Shown: piece after piece, positions 43,430-51,787 of the stretch
Numbering within the stretch: the first letter of the stretch is position 1
Layout: each line of letters begins with the position of its first letter
Assembly: GCF_006715565.1 (NCBI RefSeq)
Contig: NZ_VFNL01000001.1
Coordinates: 496,001 to 560,000 of the forward strand
Source: Microbacterium sp. SLBN-154
GTDB taxonomy: Bacteria > Actinomycetota > Actinomycetes > Actinomycetales > Microbacteriaceae
Direction of reading: 5' to 3'
Length of the DNA stretch: 64,000 nt
Made by a program: the position numbers and the translations under genes
The notes under the pieces: model-generated
Told to the model about the DNA's origin: nothing
What the model saw: only the letters and a program-made list of their open reading frames with translations
Databases searched by the model: none

Positions 43430-45741
43430 GCGGCCCCGTCCGCGGCGTCCGCGGTCTTCCGCCGGCGAAGGCGCCGGACGGTGCGGATGACCCCGATCAC
43501 GAGGAAGAGCCCGACGAACGAGGCCAGCACGATCAGTCCGATCGACTCCCACTCGGCGCTGACGACGACCTCGACCGACTGCGTCTGACCGATCGGCTCG
43601 AGGGTGGGGCTTCGCAGCTGAAGGTCGACCTGCACCTCGCCGTTGCCGAGCCGTGCCTGAACGGGGATCTCGACGCGGGCGTTCGACCCGGCGGGAACGG
43701 TGAAGGCCGTCACCTCCTGCACGTCGAGGCGGACGTCGTCGGGGGCGGCGCGCAGCTCGAGGTTCACCGGCCATGGCAGGTCGTTGCGCACCCACGGACG
43801 CAGCGCCGAGTCGGCGCTGATGAGCTGCGTGGTGCTCGGCGGCAGCATCTCCACCGACGCCAGGGTCTCTTCGGTCGCGGTGCGGTGCTCGGTGACCGCG
43901 AGTGAGCGAGCGGCGGGCGTGGCCAGCCACGACACCCCGAGAAGCTGGAGCAGCTCAGCGCGCTCGGGTCCGGTGAGCAACTGGGCGTCGTCCATGATGC
44001 TGGAGAACCGGCCGATCCGGGCTTCATCGTCGATGAGCGCGGATGTCGCCACCGCGCGCTCGGCTTCGAGGGCGGCCTCGTCGTCGGTGAGGGAGACGAT
44101 CTCGGTCGTCGTCGGTGGCACGGCGATGAGCCCCGGAAGGGAGAGGGCGGTCACGCCCGGCGCCTCGAGGGCGGCGGCGATCGCGGTGTCGAGGGCCACA
44201 TAGGAGCGGGCCGACGACCGGTCGAAGGCCACCATGAGGGCGGCTCCGGGCGCGTCGGCCTTGGCGAACGCGAGCTCGGCGCTCGCCGTGGCGAGCTCGG
44301 CGCCGCGCAGCACGGCGTCGTCGAGGAGGGAGGCGGTCTGCAGTGCATCGGAGAGCCGGCTGTCGTAGGCCAGCACGCCGGCACCGCCGGCGTCTCCTCG
44401 CGCCGGCACGGCCGCGCCCTCCGAGCCGGCGGCGGTGCGGTCGGACGGCACGAGCGTGAGGGCCGGCGAGCTCTCGGTGCCCAGCGGCGCGAGTCCGGCG
44501 ACGGTATCGGGTGCGACCGCGTCGCCGGCGGGCCAGTACACCGCCTCGCGCGCGTTGCCGATCGAGAGCAGCTCGGCGAGGTCGGGGTAGACGGGGGCGG
44601 AGGGGTCGACGGGCGCCGACGGGGTGGCCGACGGTGTGGCCGAGTCCGCCCCGGGCGTCGCGGTGCCTGCTCCCGGGGTGGATGCCTGCCCGCTCGGCGC
44701 ACCCGACGGGCCGTTCTCGGCGGTGCTGTCGGCGGTGCCGTCCTCGACGGTCTCGTCGTCGCCCGGGGCGAAGTCGTCGGCGTCCATGTACGACAGCAGC
44801 GACGTCGGCTGGAGCGGCACGGTGAGCCCGGCCCGCAGCTGGGTGGCCACATCGGCGTCGCCGAACTGGGTCGCGAATCGGGAGTTCGGCAGTGACAGCA
44901 GGCGATCGAGCCACTCGGCGGCCTGCTCGGGGGCGCTGTCGCCGAGAACGCGGATGCTGGCGGGAATGGCCGGATCGATCGCGAGGATGGCCGCGGTTCC
45001 TTCCACGCCGGTCAGCTGCGCGTCGAGATCGCCGCCGGGTGCGGTGAGGGTGGAGAGCTCGTCGGCCGTGAGAAGCCCGCCCGAGAGAGCGGGGGCGGTG
45101 ATCGGCACCACGGCGGCCACGGCGGCGGTGGCGGCGGGATCGGGCACGACGATGACGCTGCGGGCCTCGAGCTCGCCCTCAGGGCCCGCAACACGGGCGG
45201 CGAGCGGGTAGACACCGGGGGCCTTCCCGGCGAGGACGGCGTCATCGGCGGCGACCGTGACGGCGACCGTCTGCCGAGCCCCGGACGCCACCGGCTCAAC
45301 CTGTGCCCCTCCGGCCTCCTGCACGGTGGCGCCCTCCGTGCCCCCGAGCCATGCGTCGAGCGCGGCGCGGTTCGGCAGCGCCTCGAGTCCTACCGAGACG
45401 ACCGCCTCGGCCCCGGCGGTGGGGAGCTCGGTGCCGTTGTCGACGGTCACCGAGGCGGTGAGCGACTGACCGGGGGCCACGACGCCGCCGCCGATCGGGG
45501 CGAGGAGGAGTGCCACCTCGCCAGAGAGCGTGGGGGTGTCCGACGGGGTCGGCGTCGGATCGGGGGTGGCTGCGGTACGCCCCTGGGTCGCCGAGACCGG
45601 CTCCGCGGCAGCCGAGGCGGTCGCGCTCGTCGGGGCTCCCACCAGCGCCAGCAGGGTCACGAACGCGGCGACCGCCGCGCTCCAGGGGGCGCGCGTGCCG
45701 CGTCGGGATCTCGCCCGCGACTCGGAGGGGCTCAGCGTCAT
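43426..45741 (-). CDS. DUF6049 secreted/membrane-anchored protein
   Basis: 771 residues. A signal peptide (basic start, hydrophobic 21-45) leads to a large outer part rich in Ala, Thr and Pro, with a Ser/Thr/Pro linker near ~330-370. A single C-terminal helix (IGLIVLASFVGLFLVIGVI, ~732-750) and the basic tail RTVRRLRRRK anchor it. Translationally coupled to murJ, as in most actinobacteria. Its role is unknown; location suggests a wall-synthesis accessory. Confidence 0.85.
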   Translation of the reverse strand: MTLSPSESRARSRRGTRAPWSAAVAAFVTLLALVGAPTSATASAAAEPVSATQGRTAATPDPTPTPSDTPTLSGEVALLLAPIGGGVVAPGQSLTASVTVDNGTELPTAGAEAVVSVGLEALPNRAALDAWLGGTEGATVQEAGGAQVEPVASGARQTVAVTVAADDAVLAGKAPGVYPLAARVAGPEGELEARSVIVVPDPAATAAVAAVVPITAPALSGGLLTADELSTLTAPGGDLDAQLTGVEGTAAILAIDPAIPASIRVLGDSAPEQAAEWLDRLLSLPNSRFATQFGDADVATQLRAGLTVPLQPTSLLSYMDADDFAPGDDETVEDGTADSTAENGPSGAPSGQASTPGAGTATPGADSATPSATPSAPVDPSAPVYPDLAELLSIGNAREAVYWPAGDAVAPDTVAGLAPLGTESSPALTLVPSDRTAAGSEGAAVPARGDAGGAGVLAYDSRLSDALQTASLLDDAVLRGAELATASAELAFAKADAPGAALMVAFDRSSARSYVALDTAIAAALEAPGVTALSLPGLIAVPPTTTEIVSLTDDEAALEAERAVATSALIDDEARIGRFSSIMDDAQLLTGPERAELLQLLGVSWLATPAARSLAVTEHRTATEETLASVEMLPPSTTQLISADSALRPWVRNDLPWPVNLELRAAPDDVRLDVQEVTAFTVPAGSNARVEIPVQARLGNGEVQVDLQLRSPTLEPIGQTQSVEVVVSAEWESIGLIVLASFVGLFLVIGVIRTVRRLRRRKTADAADGAA

Positions 45742-45916
45742 AGATAGTCGCCCCGGGAGTCGCTGTGTGCGACCGAAGACCCGCGGCCGGGTGTGATTCT
45801 ACGGTCCGGGCCTTCGAGGTTGCCGATGCCCTTCCGCGCAGCGGCTGATCGGTCGCGCGCGCACCGGCTGATCGCACGGCTCGAGGGTGAATCGGACGAT
45901 CGGCTTGAATGGGCAG

Positions 45917-47506
45917 ATGCCACACCGCGGATCCCGCCCGAGCGTCGCGCCGCTTCCCGAGCCCGACCCGGTGCGCTGCCGGTCGCTCGCCGACGACCTG
46001 CGGGCTGCCGGCTTCACGTCCGAGACGCTTCGCGGGGCGTGGGGACCGACGGCCGACACCGCCATCGCCCGGGGTCTGCGGGGCCCCGCGGTGGCAGCCC
46101 TCGGTGACCGGACCGATCCGCTCGCCGTGCTCGGGCGCCTCTTCGTGCTCGGCGTCACCGAGCAGGCCGGCCGCGTCGCGGCATCCGTCCCCCGCACCGG
46201 TATCGACGGGCTGGTCGCACTCGGGCTGGTGAAGACGACGGATGAACCGGATGCTGCGGTGCAGCCGCTCGCGATCGTGCGCCCCCAGTCGTTCGTCGAC
46301 GAGCACGGCGAGGGCGAGTGGTGGATCGCCAGCGACCTCGACGAGGCAGCCCTCGCGGGTCCGCTCGCGGAGGGTCATGTGCTCGGAGTCGGCGGCGCGT
46401 CGCAGACGCTCGCGCGGTTGCAGCTGCCGGGTGATTCCGTCCACGGCGGCGAGCGCGGACTCGATCTCGGCACCGGCTGCGGCATCCAGGCTCTGCGGCT
46501 CCGGCGCGGGGTGCGACGGGTGGTGGCGACCGACATCTCGGAGCGTGCTCTCCGCTTCACCCGTCTGAACGCGCTCCTCAACGACGTCGCCGAGGTGGAG
46601 ACTCGCGCCGGCAGCCTCTTCGACCCCCTCGAGCCGGGCGAGCAGTTCGAACGGATCGTCTCCAACCCGCCCTTCGTCATCACCCCTCGCGTCGAGGGGG
46701 TGCCGGCCTACGAGTACCGCGACGGCGGGCGCGTCGGCGATGCCCTCGTCGCCGAGGTGGTCACCGGGCTCGGGGTGCATCTCGCTCCCGGCGGGGTCGC
46801 CCAGCTGCTCGGCAACTGGGAGTACCGCGATGGTCAGGACGGTCTCGATCGGGTTCGCGGCTGGGTGGCCGACGCCCCCGTGGCCCTCGACGCCTGGGTG
46901 ATCGAGCGCGAGCGCCTCGACCCCTTGGCGTACGCGGAACTGTGGATCCGCGACGGAGGGACGGCGCCAGGAACGCCGGAGTACGCCCGTCTCATGGAGG
47001 CGTGGCTCGATGACTTCGCCCGCCGCGGGGTCACCGAGGTCGGGTTCGGCTACATCCTGCTGCACCGGCCCCCGTCGTGGCGGGTCACCCTCGAGCGGTA
47101 CGAACGGGTCCGCGGCACGGCCGAGGCCACCGGTGCCGACCTCGCCGCCTCGCTCGCGGCGCACGCACAGCTGGTGTCGCTCGGCGACGGACCCGCCGGC
47201 GACGCCGCGCTCGCCGCATCCGTCCTCCGGGTCGCGCCCGACGTGACGGAGGCCCGTCACCACCGCCCCGGCGAAGAAGCGCCCACCGTCATCGAGCTGC
47301 ACCAGGGGGGAGGATTCGGTCGGGTCGTACCCGTCGACCCCGCGCTCGCCGCCCTCGTCGGCGCGAGCGACGGCGATCTGGCTGTCGGACCGCTCGTCGA
47401 CGCGATCGCCCAACTGCTCGAGGTCGACCCGGTCGCCTTGCGCGCAGACCTGCTGCCGCGGGTGCGGGAGCTGCTGTTTACCGGCTTCCTCCGGTTCGCC
47501 GACTGA
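45917..47506 (+). CDS. Class I SAM-dependent methyltransferase, HemK/N6-adenine type
   Basis: 529 residues from ATG 45917. SAM site LDLGTGCGIQALRLRRG (~190) and catalytic NPPF in IVSNPPFVI, typical of enzymes that methylate amide or adenine nitrogens (PrmC/RsmC-like). A ~150-residue N-terminal helical domain and a ~220-residue C-terminal domain are actinobacterial additions. A TTGAAT hexamer sits six bases before the ATG. Target unknown; 22 bases before the CCA enzyme gene. Confidence 0.85.
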   Translation: MPHRGSRPSVAPLPEPDPVRCRSLADDLRAAGFTSETLRGAWGPTADTAIARGLRGPAVAALGDRTDPLAVLGRLFVLGVTEQAGRVAASVPRTGIDGLVALGLVKTTDEPDAAVQPLAIVRPQSFVDEHGEGEWWIASDLDEAALAGPLAEGHVLGVGGASQTLARLQLPGDSVHGGERGLDLGTGCGIQALRLRRGVRRVVATDISERALRFTRLNALLNDVAEVETRAGSLFDPLEPGEQFERIVSNPPFVITPRVEGVPAYEYRDGGRVGDALVAEVVTGLGVHLAPGGVAQLLGNWEYRDGQDGLDRVRGWVADAPVALDAWVIERERLDPLAYAELWIRDGGTAPGTPEYARLMEAWLDDFARRGVTEVGFGYILLHRPPSWRVTLERYERVRGTAEATGADLAASLAAHAQLVSLGDGPAGDAALAASVLRVAPDVTEARHHRPGEEAPTVIELHQGGGFGRVVPVDPALAALVGASDGDLAVGPLVDAIAQLLEVDPVALRADLLPRVRELLFTGFLRFAD

Positions 47507-47528
47507 GTCGGCGGATATCGTGGAAGCC

Positions 47529-48959
47529 ATGCTCAACATGGCCGAAGGCCTTGCGCGCCTGAGCGCGCTCGCCGCATCGCCGGTCGTGTCCACCCTCGCC
47601 GCGGCGTTCGACGCCGCCGGCCGAGAGTTGTCGATCGTGGGGGGACCGGTGCGCGACGCGTTCCTCGGGCGTCGCACGAACGACCTCGACTTCACCACCG
47701 ATGCGTCGCCCGACGACATCCTTCGGATCGTGACTCCGATCAGCTCCACGCAGTGGGACATCGGGCGCGCCTTCGGCACGATCGGCGCGAAGGTGCAGGG
47801 CGAGAGCGTCGAGATCACGACCTACCGCGCCGACAGCTACGACGGCGTCACCCGCAAGCCCACCGTCGAGTTCGGTGACACGCTCGACGGTGACCTCGCG
47901 CGGCGCGACTTCACGGTGAACGCGATGGCGTTGCGGGTGCCCTCGTGCACCCTCGTCGATCCGACCGGCGGCGTCGAAGACCTCGTCGGGCGGCGGCTGC
48001 GCACTCCCGGCGACCCGCGGGTGAGTTTCGGCGATGACCCGCTCCGGATGCTGCGGGCCGCCCGATTCGCGTCGCAGCTGGAGTTCGACGTCGACGCCGA
48101 CACGGTGGCGGCGATGGCCGAATTGCGCGACACCCTTTCGATCGTGAGTCCCGAGCGGATCCAGGGCGAGCTGGTGAAGCTGCTGCAGACCGATGACCCG
48201 GCGCGCGGCATCCGACTTCTCGTCGAGACCGGGCTGATCGACCTCTTCCTTCCCGAGGTGCCCGCGCTGCGCCTCGAGATCGATGAGCACCATCACCACA
48301 AGGACGTCTACGAGCACTCGTTGACGGTGCTGCGTCAGACGATCCAGCTCGAAGAACAGCGCTTCCCGGAGGCCGCGCCCGACGTGCCGCTGCGCCTGGC
48401 GGCCCTGCTGCATGACATCGGCAAGCCCGCGACGCGGCGGCTCGAGCCCGGCGGTGGGGTGACGTTCCACCACCACGACGTCAAGGGTGCGCGCATGGCG
48501 CGCAAGCGCCTCCAGGCGCTGCGGTTCGACAGCGACACCATCGCCTCGGTGACCCGGCTGATCGAGCTGCACCTGCGCTTCTTCGGCTACGCCGAAGGCG
48601 CATGGACGGATTCGGCCGTGCGGCGATACGTGCGCGACGCCGGCGCCGAGCTCGAGCGGCTGCACATCCTCACCCGGGCCGACGTCACCACCCGCAATCG
48701 CCGCAAGGCGGCGCGGCTCGCCTCGGCGTACGACGACATCGAGAACCGCATCGCCGCCCTCCGCGAGCAGGAGGAGATCGACGCGGTGCGCCCTGAGCTC
48801 GACGGCAATCGTATCCAGGAGGTGCTCGGCATCCGCCCCGGCCGAGAGGTCGGCGAGGCGTACCGGTTCCTCCTCGACCTGCGCCTCGACGAAGGTGTGC
48901 TCGGCGAGGAGGAGGCCGAGCGGCGCCTCCGCGCCTGGTGGGCGGCCCGGTCGGCCTGA
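47529..48959 (+). CDS. cca: CCA-adding tRNA nucleotidyltransferase with HD domain
   Basis: 476 residues from ATG 47529; a GTG at 47520 is in frame. Head motif IVGGPVRDAFLGRRTNDLDFTTDA with the catalytic aspartates, then RRDFTVNAMAL and the template-like RMLRAARFASQL. A C-terminal HD domain has DEHHHHKDVYEHSL and ALLHDIGKPATR. It builds or repairs the tRNA 3' CCA, needed here because at least two tRNA genes of the window lack it. A TATCGT box lies seven bases before the ATG. Confidence 0.95.
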   Translation: MLNMAEGLARLSALAASPVVSTLAAAFDAAGRELSIVGGPVRDAFLGRRTNDLDFTTDASPDDILRIVTPISSTQWDIGRAFGTIGAKVQGESVEITTYRADSYDGVTRKPTVEFGDTLDGDLARRDFTVNAMALRVPSCTLVDPTGGVEDLVGRRLRTPGDPRVSFGDDPLRMLRAARFASQLEFDVDADTVAAMAELRDTLSIVSPERIQGELVKLLQTDDPARGIRLLVETGLIDLFLPEVPALRLEIDEHHHHKDVYEHSLTVLRQTIQLEEQRFPEAAPDVPLRLAALLHDIGKPATRRLEPGGGVTFHHHDVKGARMARKRLQALRFDSDTIASVTRLIELHLRFFGYAEGAWTDSAVRRYVRDAGAELERLHILTRADVTTRNRRKAARLASAYDDIENRIAALREQEEIDAVRPELDGNRIQEVLGIRPGREVGEAYRFLLDLRLDEGVLGEEEAERRLRAWWAARSA

Positions 48960-48995
48960 GTGTCGCCGCGCGGCTGCGCCGCGGCGCCGCTTGAC

Positions 48996-49068
48996 CCTGA
49001 GAGTGCATCTGCGCGCCGAGAATCCGGGTGAACCCCGCGCCTTCGGCGCGCAGATGCACTCTCGCGGG
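48996..49068. repeat. Intergenic palindromic repeat, copy 1
   Basis: Outer arms GAGAGTGCATCTGCGCGC / GCGCGCAGATGCACTCTC enclose an inner GCCGAGAATCCGGGTGAA part. It sits between the convergent ends of cca and the oxidoreductase gene. Same layout as copies at 50205 and 53880. Confidence 0.85.
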
Positions 49069-49089
49069 TCGGTGGGGTCGACCGGAGCG

Positions 49090-49746
49090 TCAGGCGACGC
49101 GCGAGCGGTGCGCCTCGGCGATCTCGCGACCCGAGCGGCGCGCGCCCTCCTCTGCCTGCACGCGCAGTTCGGCGGCGGTGTCGACGAAGGCATCGAGTGC
49201 CGGATTCACACCCACGAGGGTGAACGGACGCTGCACCACTCGGAGGTCGAGGCCCCAGACATCCTGCAGTACGCGGCGCAGCCACCCGGTCGAGTGGTCC
49301 CAGCCCTCCTTCGGTGTCCCCGGCGCGTAGTTGCCGCCGAGAACGGTGACCAGGGTCGCAGGCTTGCCGTTCAGCGCGGTTCCCTGCGGGTCGATGCGCG
49401 GGTCGGTGTACGCGACGTCGAACCACGCCTTGAAGTGCTGCGAGACCCCGTAGTTGTACAGCGGCACGGCGAACAGCAGCGCGTCGGCGCCGATCAGCTC
49501 ATCGGCGAACGTTCGGGCGAGGTCGAGCGCCTCGCGCTGTCCGGGCGACCGGTCGCCCTCGGGCGTCATCCCGCCCGTCACAGCGTCGACCCACGCGGTG
49601 GCGGGGACGGGGTCGGCGGCGATGTCACGGCGGGTGACAACCGAGTTCGGATGAGCGGTCACCCACTCGGCTTCGACGAGGTCTGCGAGCTCGCGGCTGG
49701 CGGACCGGGCGGGGAAGACGCTGGCGTCCAAGCGGAAGAATGACAT
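49090..49746 (-). CDS. FMN-dependent NAD(P)H oxidoreductase, azoreductase/quinone reductase type
   Basis: 218 residues with a flavodoxin-like fold. FMN-binding features are the N-terminal RLDASVFPARSASRELAD loop, FAVPLYNYGVSQHFKAWFDV and VTVLGGNYAPGTP. It resembles AzoR-type NADH:quinone/azo reductases (about 200 residues). Probably a two-electron quinone reductase for redox-active toxins. Divergent from the HxlR gene, which likely controls it through the repeats between them. Confidence 0.88.
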   Translation of the reverse strand: MSFFRLDASVFPARSASRELADLVEAEWVTAHPNSVVTRRDIAADPVPATAWVDAVTGGMTPEGDRSPGQREALDLARTFADELIGADALLFAVPLYNYGVSQHFKAWFDVAYTDPRIDPQGTALNGKPATLVTVLGGNYAPGTPKEGWDHSTGWLRRVLQDVWGLDLRVVQRPFTLVGVNPALDAFVDTAAELRVQAEEGARRSGREIAEAHRSRVA

Positions 49747-49757
49747 GCTGTTCCTAC

Positions 49758-49800
49758 CTCACTGGGAAATGGTGAGTCGCTAAGAAAAAAAGAGCGACTC
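49758..49800. promoter_or_regulatory. Operator repeats between oxidoreductase and hxlR genes
   Basis: Two inverted repeats: CTCAC-N9-GTGAG (49758-49776) and GAGTCGCT-N11-AGCGACTC (49774-49800). They overlap slightly; the second has an A-rich centre. Good candidates for HxlR dimers controlling both genes. Confidence 0.6.
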
Positions 49801-49818
49801 CGGTGAGCGTAGCACGCG

Positions 49819-49824
49819 TACAAT
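49819..49824 (+). promoter_or_regulatory. -10 box TACAAT of hxlR gene, leaderless type
   Basis: TACAAT, then GGCCGG, then the GTG start at 49831. Confidence 0.6.
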
Positions 49825-49830
49825 GGCCGG

Positions 49831-50169
49831 GTGGACGAACAGGCGACGGAAGCGCATCAGTGCGACGCTGCCGTCACGTTGGCGTTCTCGATCCTCGGCA
49901 AGCGCTGGAACGGAATGATCATCGACGCCCTCGGTGGCGGCGAGATGTCATTCGTCGTGCTCCGGCGGACTGTCACGGGGATCAGCGATGCCGTGCTGTC
50001 AGATCGACTCAGTGAGTTGTCAGACGCGGGCCTGGTCCTTCGCGAGGTGAACGCCGGTCCGCCCGTCACCGTCGTCTACCGGCTGACCGATGCGGGGCGT
50101 GAACTCGTGCCGGTGCTCGCTCAGCTGGGTGACTGGGCCCGGTTGAATCTCATCGCCGCCCCCCGCTGA
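49831..50169 (+). CDS. HxlR-family transcriptional regulator
   Basis: 112 residues, a single winged helix. Family motifs: CDAAVTLAFSILGKRWNGMIIDAL, MSFVVLRRTVTGISDAVLSDRLSELSDAGLV and the wing PVTVVYRLTDAGREL. The N-terminal Cys17 matches the redox-sensing position of QorR/YodB-type regulators, so it may respond to quinones or diamide, in keeping with the divergent reductase gene. That link is inferred. Confidence 0.93.
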   Translation: MDEQATEAHQCDAAVTLAFSILGKRWNGMIIDALGGGEMSFVVLRRTVTGISDAVLSDRLSELSDAGLVLREVNAGPPVTVVYRLTDAGRELVPVLAQLGDWARLNLIAAPR

Positions 50170-50204
50170 CGCCCGACCCCCCGCACTCGGGCAGCTCTCC
50201 GAGA

Positions 50205-50278
50205 CCGCGAGAGTGCATCCGGGCGCCGAGGATGCGGGAAAACCCCGCATCCTCGGCGCGCACATGCACTCTCGCGGA
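50205..50278. repeat. Intergenic palindromic repeat, copy 2
   Basis: Arms CGCGAGAGTGCAT / ATGCACTCTCGCG plus inner CGCCGAGGATGCGGG / CCCGCATCCTCGGCG around AAAA. Between the hxlR end and the next gene, which reads in the same direction. Confidence 0.85.
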
Positions 50279-50320
50279 GCAAGGGCGAGCTCAGCCGCCC
50301 GTCGCGGCGACGGGCGGACG

Positions 50321-50326
50321 TACACT
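50321..50326 (+). promoter_or_regulatory. -10 box TACACT of the GAF regulator gene
   Basis: Lies 33 bases before GTG 50360, leaving a short leader with a GGAG ribosome-binding site. Confidence 0.45.
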
Positions 50327-50359
50327 GGCGGCAACCGCTCGCTGACGAACGGAGCCGGC

Positions 50360-51703
50360 GTGATATCGTCGTGGTCGTCGCGCCGCGAAGTCTCGCCCGA
50401 GACCACGCGGCTTCTGATCGAGCGCGCCCACGAAGAACTGCTCGCGGGCAACGCCGCTGACCGCCGACTCGACGATGTGCGCCCACTCGTGCGCGAGTCG
50501 TGGCGCCGTTCGCTGCAGGGTCTCGTCGGCGTCGAAGATCTTCCGCCACTCGACCTCGACGCGGATGCGCTCGAGCAGTACCGGCGCAGTCATCCGCTCG
50601 GGTCGGTGATCGACATGGTGCGCGGGCTGCTGCTCCCCGGCGGCGCGGCCGAGTCGGGCGTCATCGTCGCCGTCGGCGACGCCGCGGGCCGGCTCATCTG
50701 GGTCGACGGCGATCACCGCATCCGGACGCTCACGGGGGACATGGGATTCGTCGCGGGCGCGAACTGGTCGGAGGATGCGGTGGGCACCTCCGCGCCCGGT
50801 ACCGCCCTCGCCCTCGACCGATCGGTGCAGATCCACGGCGCCGAGCATTTCAACCGCCTCGTTCAGCCGTGGTCGTGCACGGCCGCCCCGGTGCACGACC
50901 CCGAGACGCGGCGCCTCCTCGGGGTGATCGACGTCACCGGCGGACCCGAGGCCGCAACACCGCAGGCGCAGTTGCTGGTGGATGCCGCGGCTCGAGCCAT
51001 CGAGGGGGAGTTGCTCATCACGCGGCTGCGCGAGCGGGCGGCGCCGTCGCATCCGTCCCCCTCCCCGCGCCCGCGCCCGCGGTCGCGCACCGCCGGCCCG
51101 ACACCCATCCGGGCCACCCTGCGCGTGCTCGGACGCGACCGGGCGCTCTTGGAGGTCGGCGCCGGTGACAGCGAGACCGTCGTCGAAGTGAGCGGCCGTC
51201 ACGCCGAGTTGCTGCTGCTCCTCGCCATCCACCGGCAGGGCCTCTCGGCCGAGCGCCTGAGCGAGCTCGTCTACGGCGATGCCGAATCTGTCGTCACGCT
51301 TCGCGCCGAGATGGTGCGGCTGCGCAAGATGCTGGAGAAGATCTCGCCCGACCTCGTCCCCGTGTCACGTCCGTACCGTCTGACGACGGCCGTCGAGACC
51401 GACGCGCACCACCTTCTGTCGCTGCTCGACCGCGGCGCCCACCGGGTGGCCCTGTCGGCGTATCGAGGCGAGGTGCTGCCCGATTCGATCGCGCCGGGGG
51501 TGGAGGAGTTCCGCGACACGGTCGCCTCGACCCTGCGCGAAGCGCTGCTCGCCGAGGCGTCCGTCGAGGTCCTCCTCGCTTACGCCGACACCGCTGCGGG
51601 TGCCGACGACGTCGAGGTGCTGCGCCTGTGCCTTTCTATGCTGCCGCCGCGCTCGCCGAAACGGGCGGCCCTCGTCGCTCGGGTCGCGCAGCTCGAGGAG
51701 TGA
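50360..51703 (+). CDS. GAF-domain transcriptional regulator of the aldehyde dehydrogenase module
   Basis: 447 residues from GTG 50360 (GGAG at 50351). The N-terminal half resembles the sensory part of AcoR-type activators: VRPLVRESWRRSLQGLV, then a GAF domain ending in RLLGVIDVTGGPE (~195). Instead of an AAA+ sigma-54 domain and Fis helix there is a ~150-residue C-terminal domain with a winged-helix look (LSAERLSELVYGDAESVVTLRAEMVRLRKML). It directly precedes the aldehyde dehydrogenase gene and probably senses an aldehyde or alcohol. Confidence 0.8.
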   Translation: MISSWSSRREVSPETTRLLIERAHEELLAGNAADRRLDDVRPLVRESWRRSLQGLVGVEDLPPLDLDADALEQYRRSHPLGSVIDMVRGLLLPGGAAESGVIVAVGDAAGRLIWVDGDHRIRTLTGDMGFVAGANWSEDAVGTSAPGTALALDRSVQIHGAEHFNRLVQPWSCTAAPVHDPETRRLLGVIDVTGGPEAATPQAQLLVDAAARAIEGELLITRLRERAAPSHPSPSPRPRPRSRTAGPTPIRATLRVLGRDRALLEVGAGDSETVVEVSGRHAELLLLLAIHRQGLSAERLSELVYGDAESVVTLRAEMVRLRKMLEKISPDLVPVSRPYRLTTAVETDAHHLLSLLDRGAHRVALSAYRGEVLPDSIAPGVEEFRDTVASTLREALLAEASVEVLLAYADTAAGADDVEVLRLCLSMLPPRSPKRAALVARVAQLEE

Positions 51704-51746
51704 CCTCGCAACCGGATGCAACCTCCGCTGACCTAGCGTCGGGGCA

Positions 51747-51766
51747 CGCGACGACGACCTGTCGCG
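51747..51766. promoter_or_regulatory. Inverted repeat before the aldehyde dehydrogenase gene
   Basis: CGCGAC-N8-GTCGCG, 22 bases before the ATG; possible binding site of the regulator encoded upstream. Confidence 0.4.
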
Positions 51767-51787
51767 AACCTGTCGAAGGAGACATCC

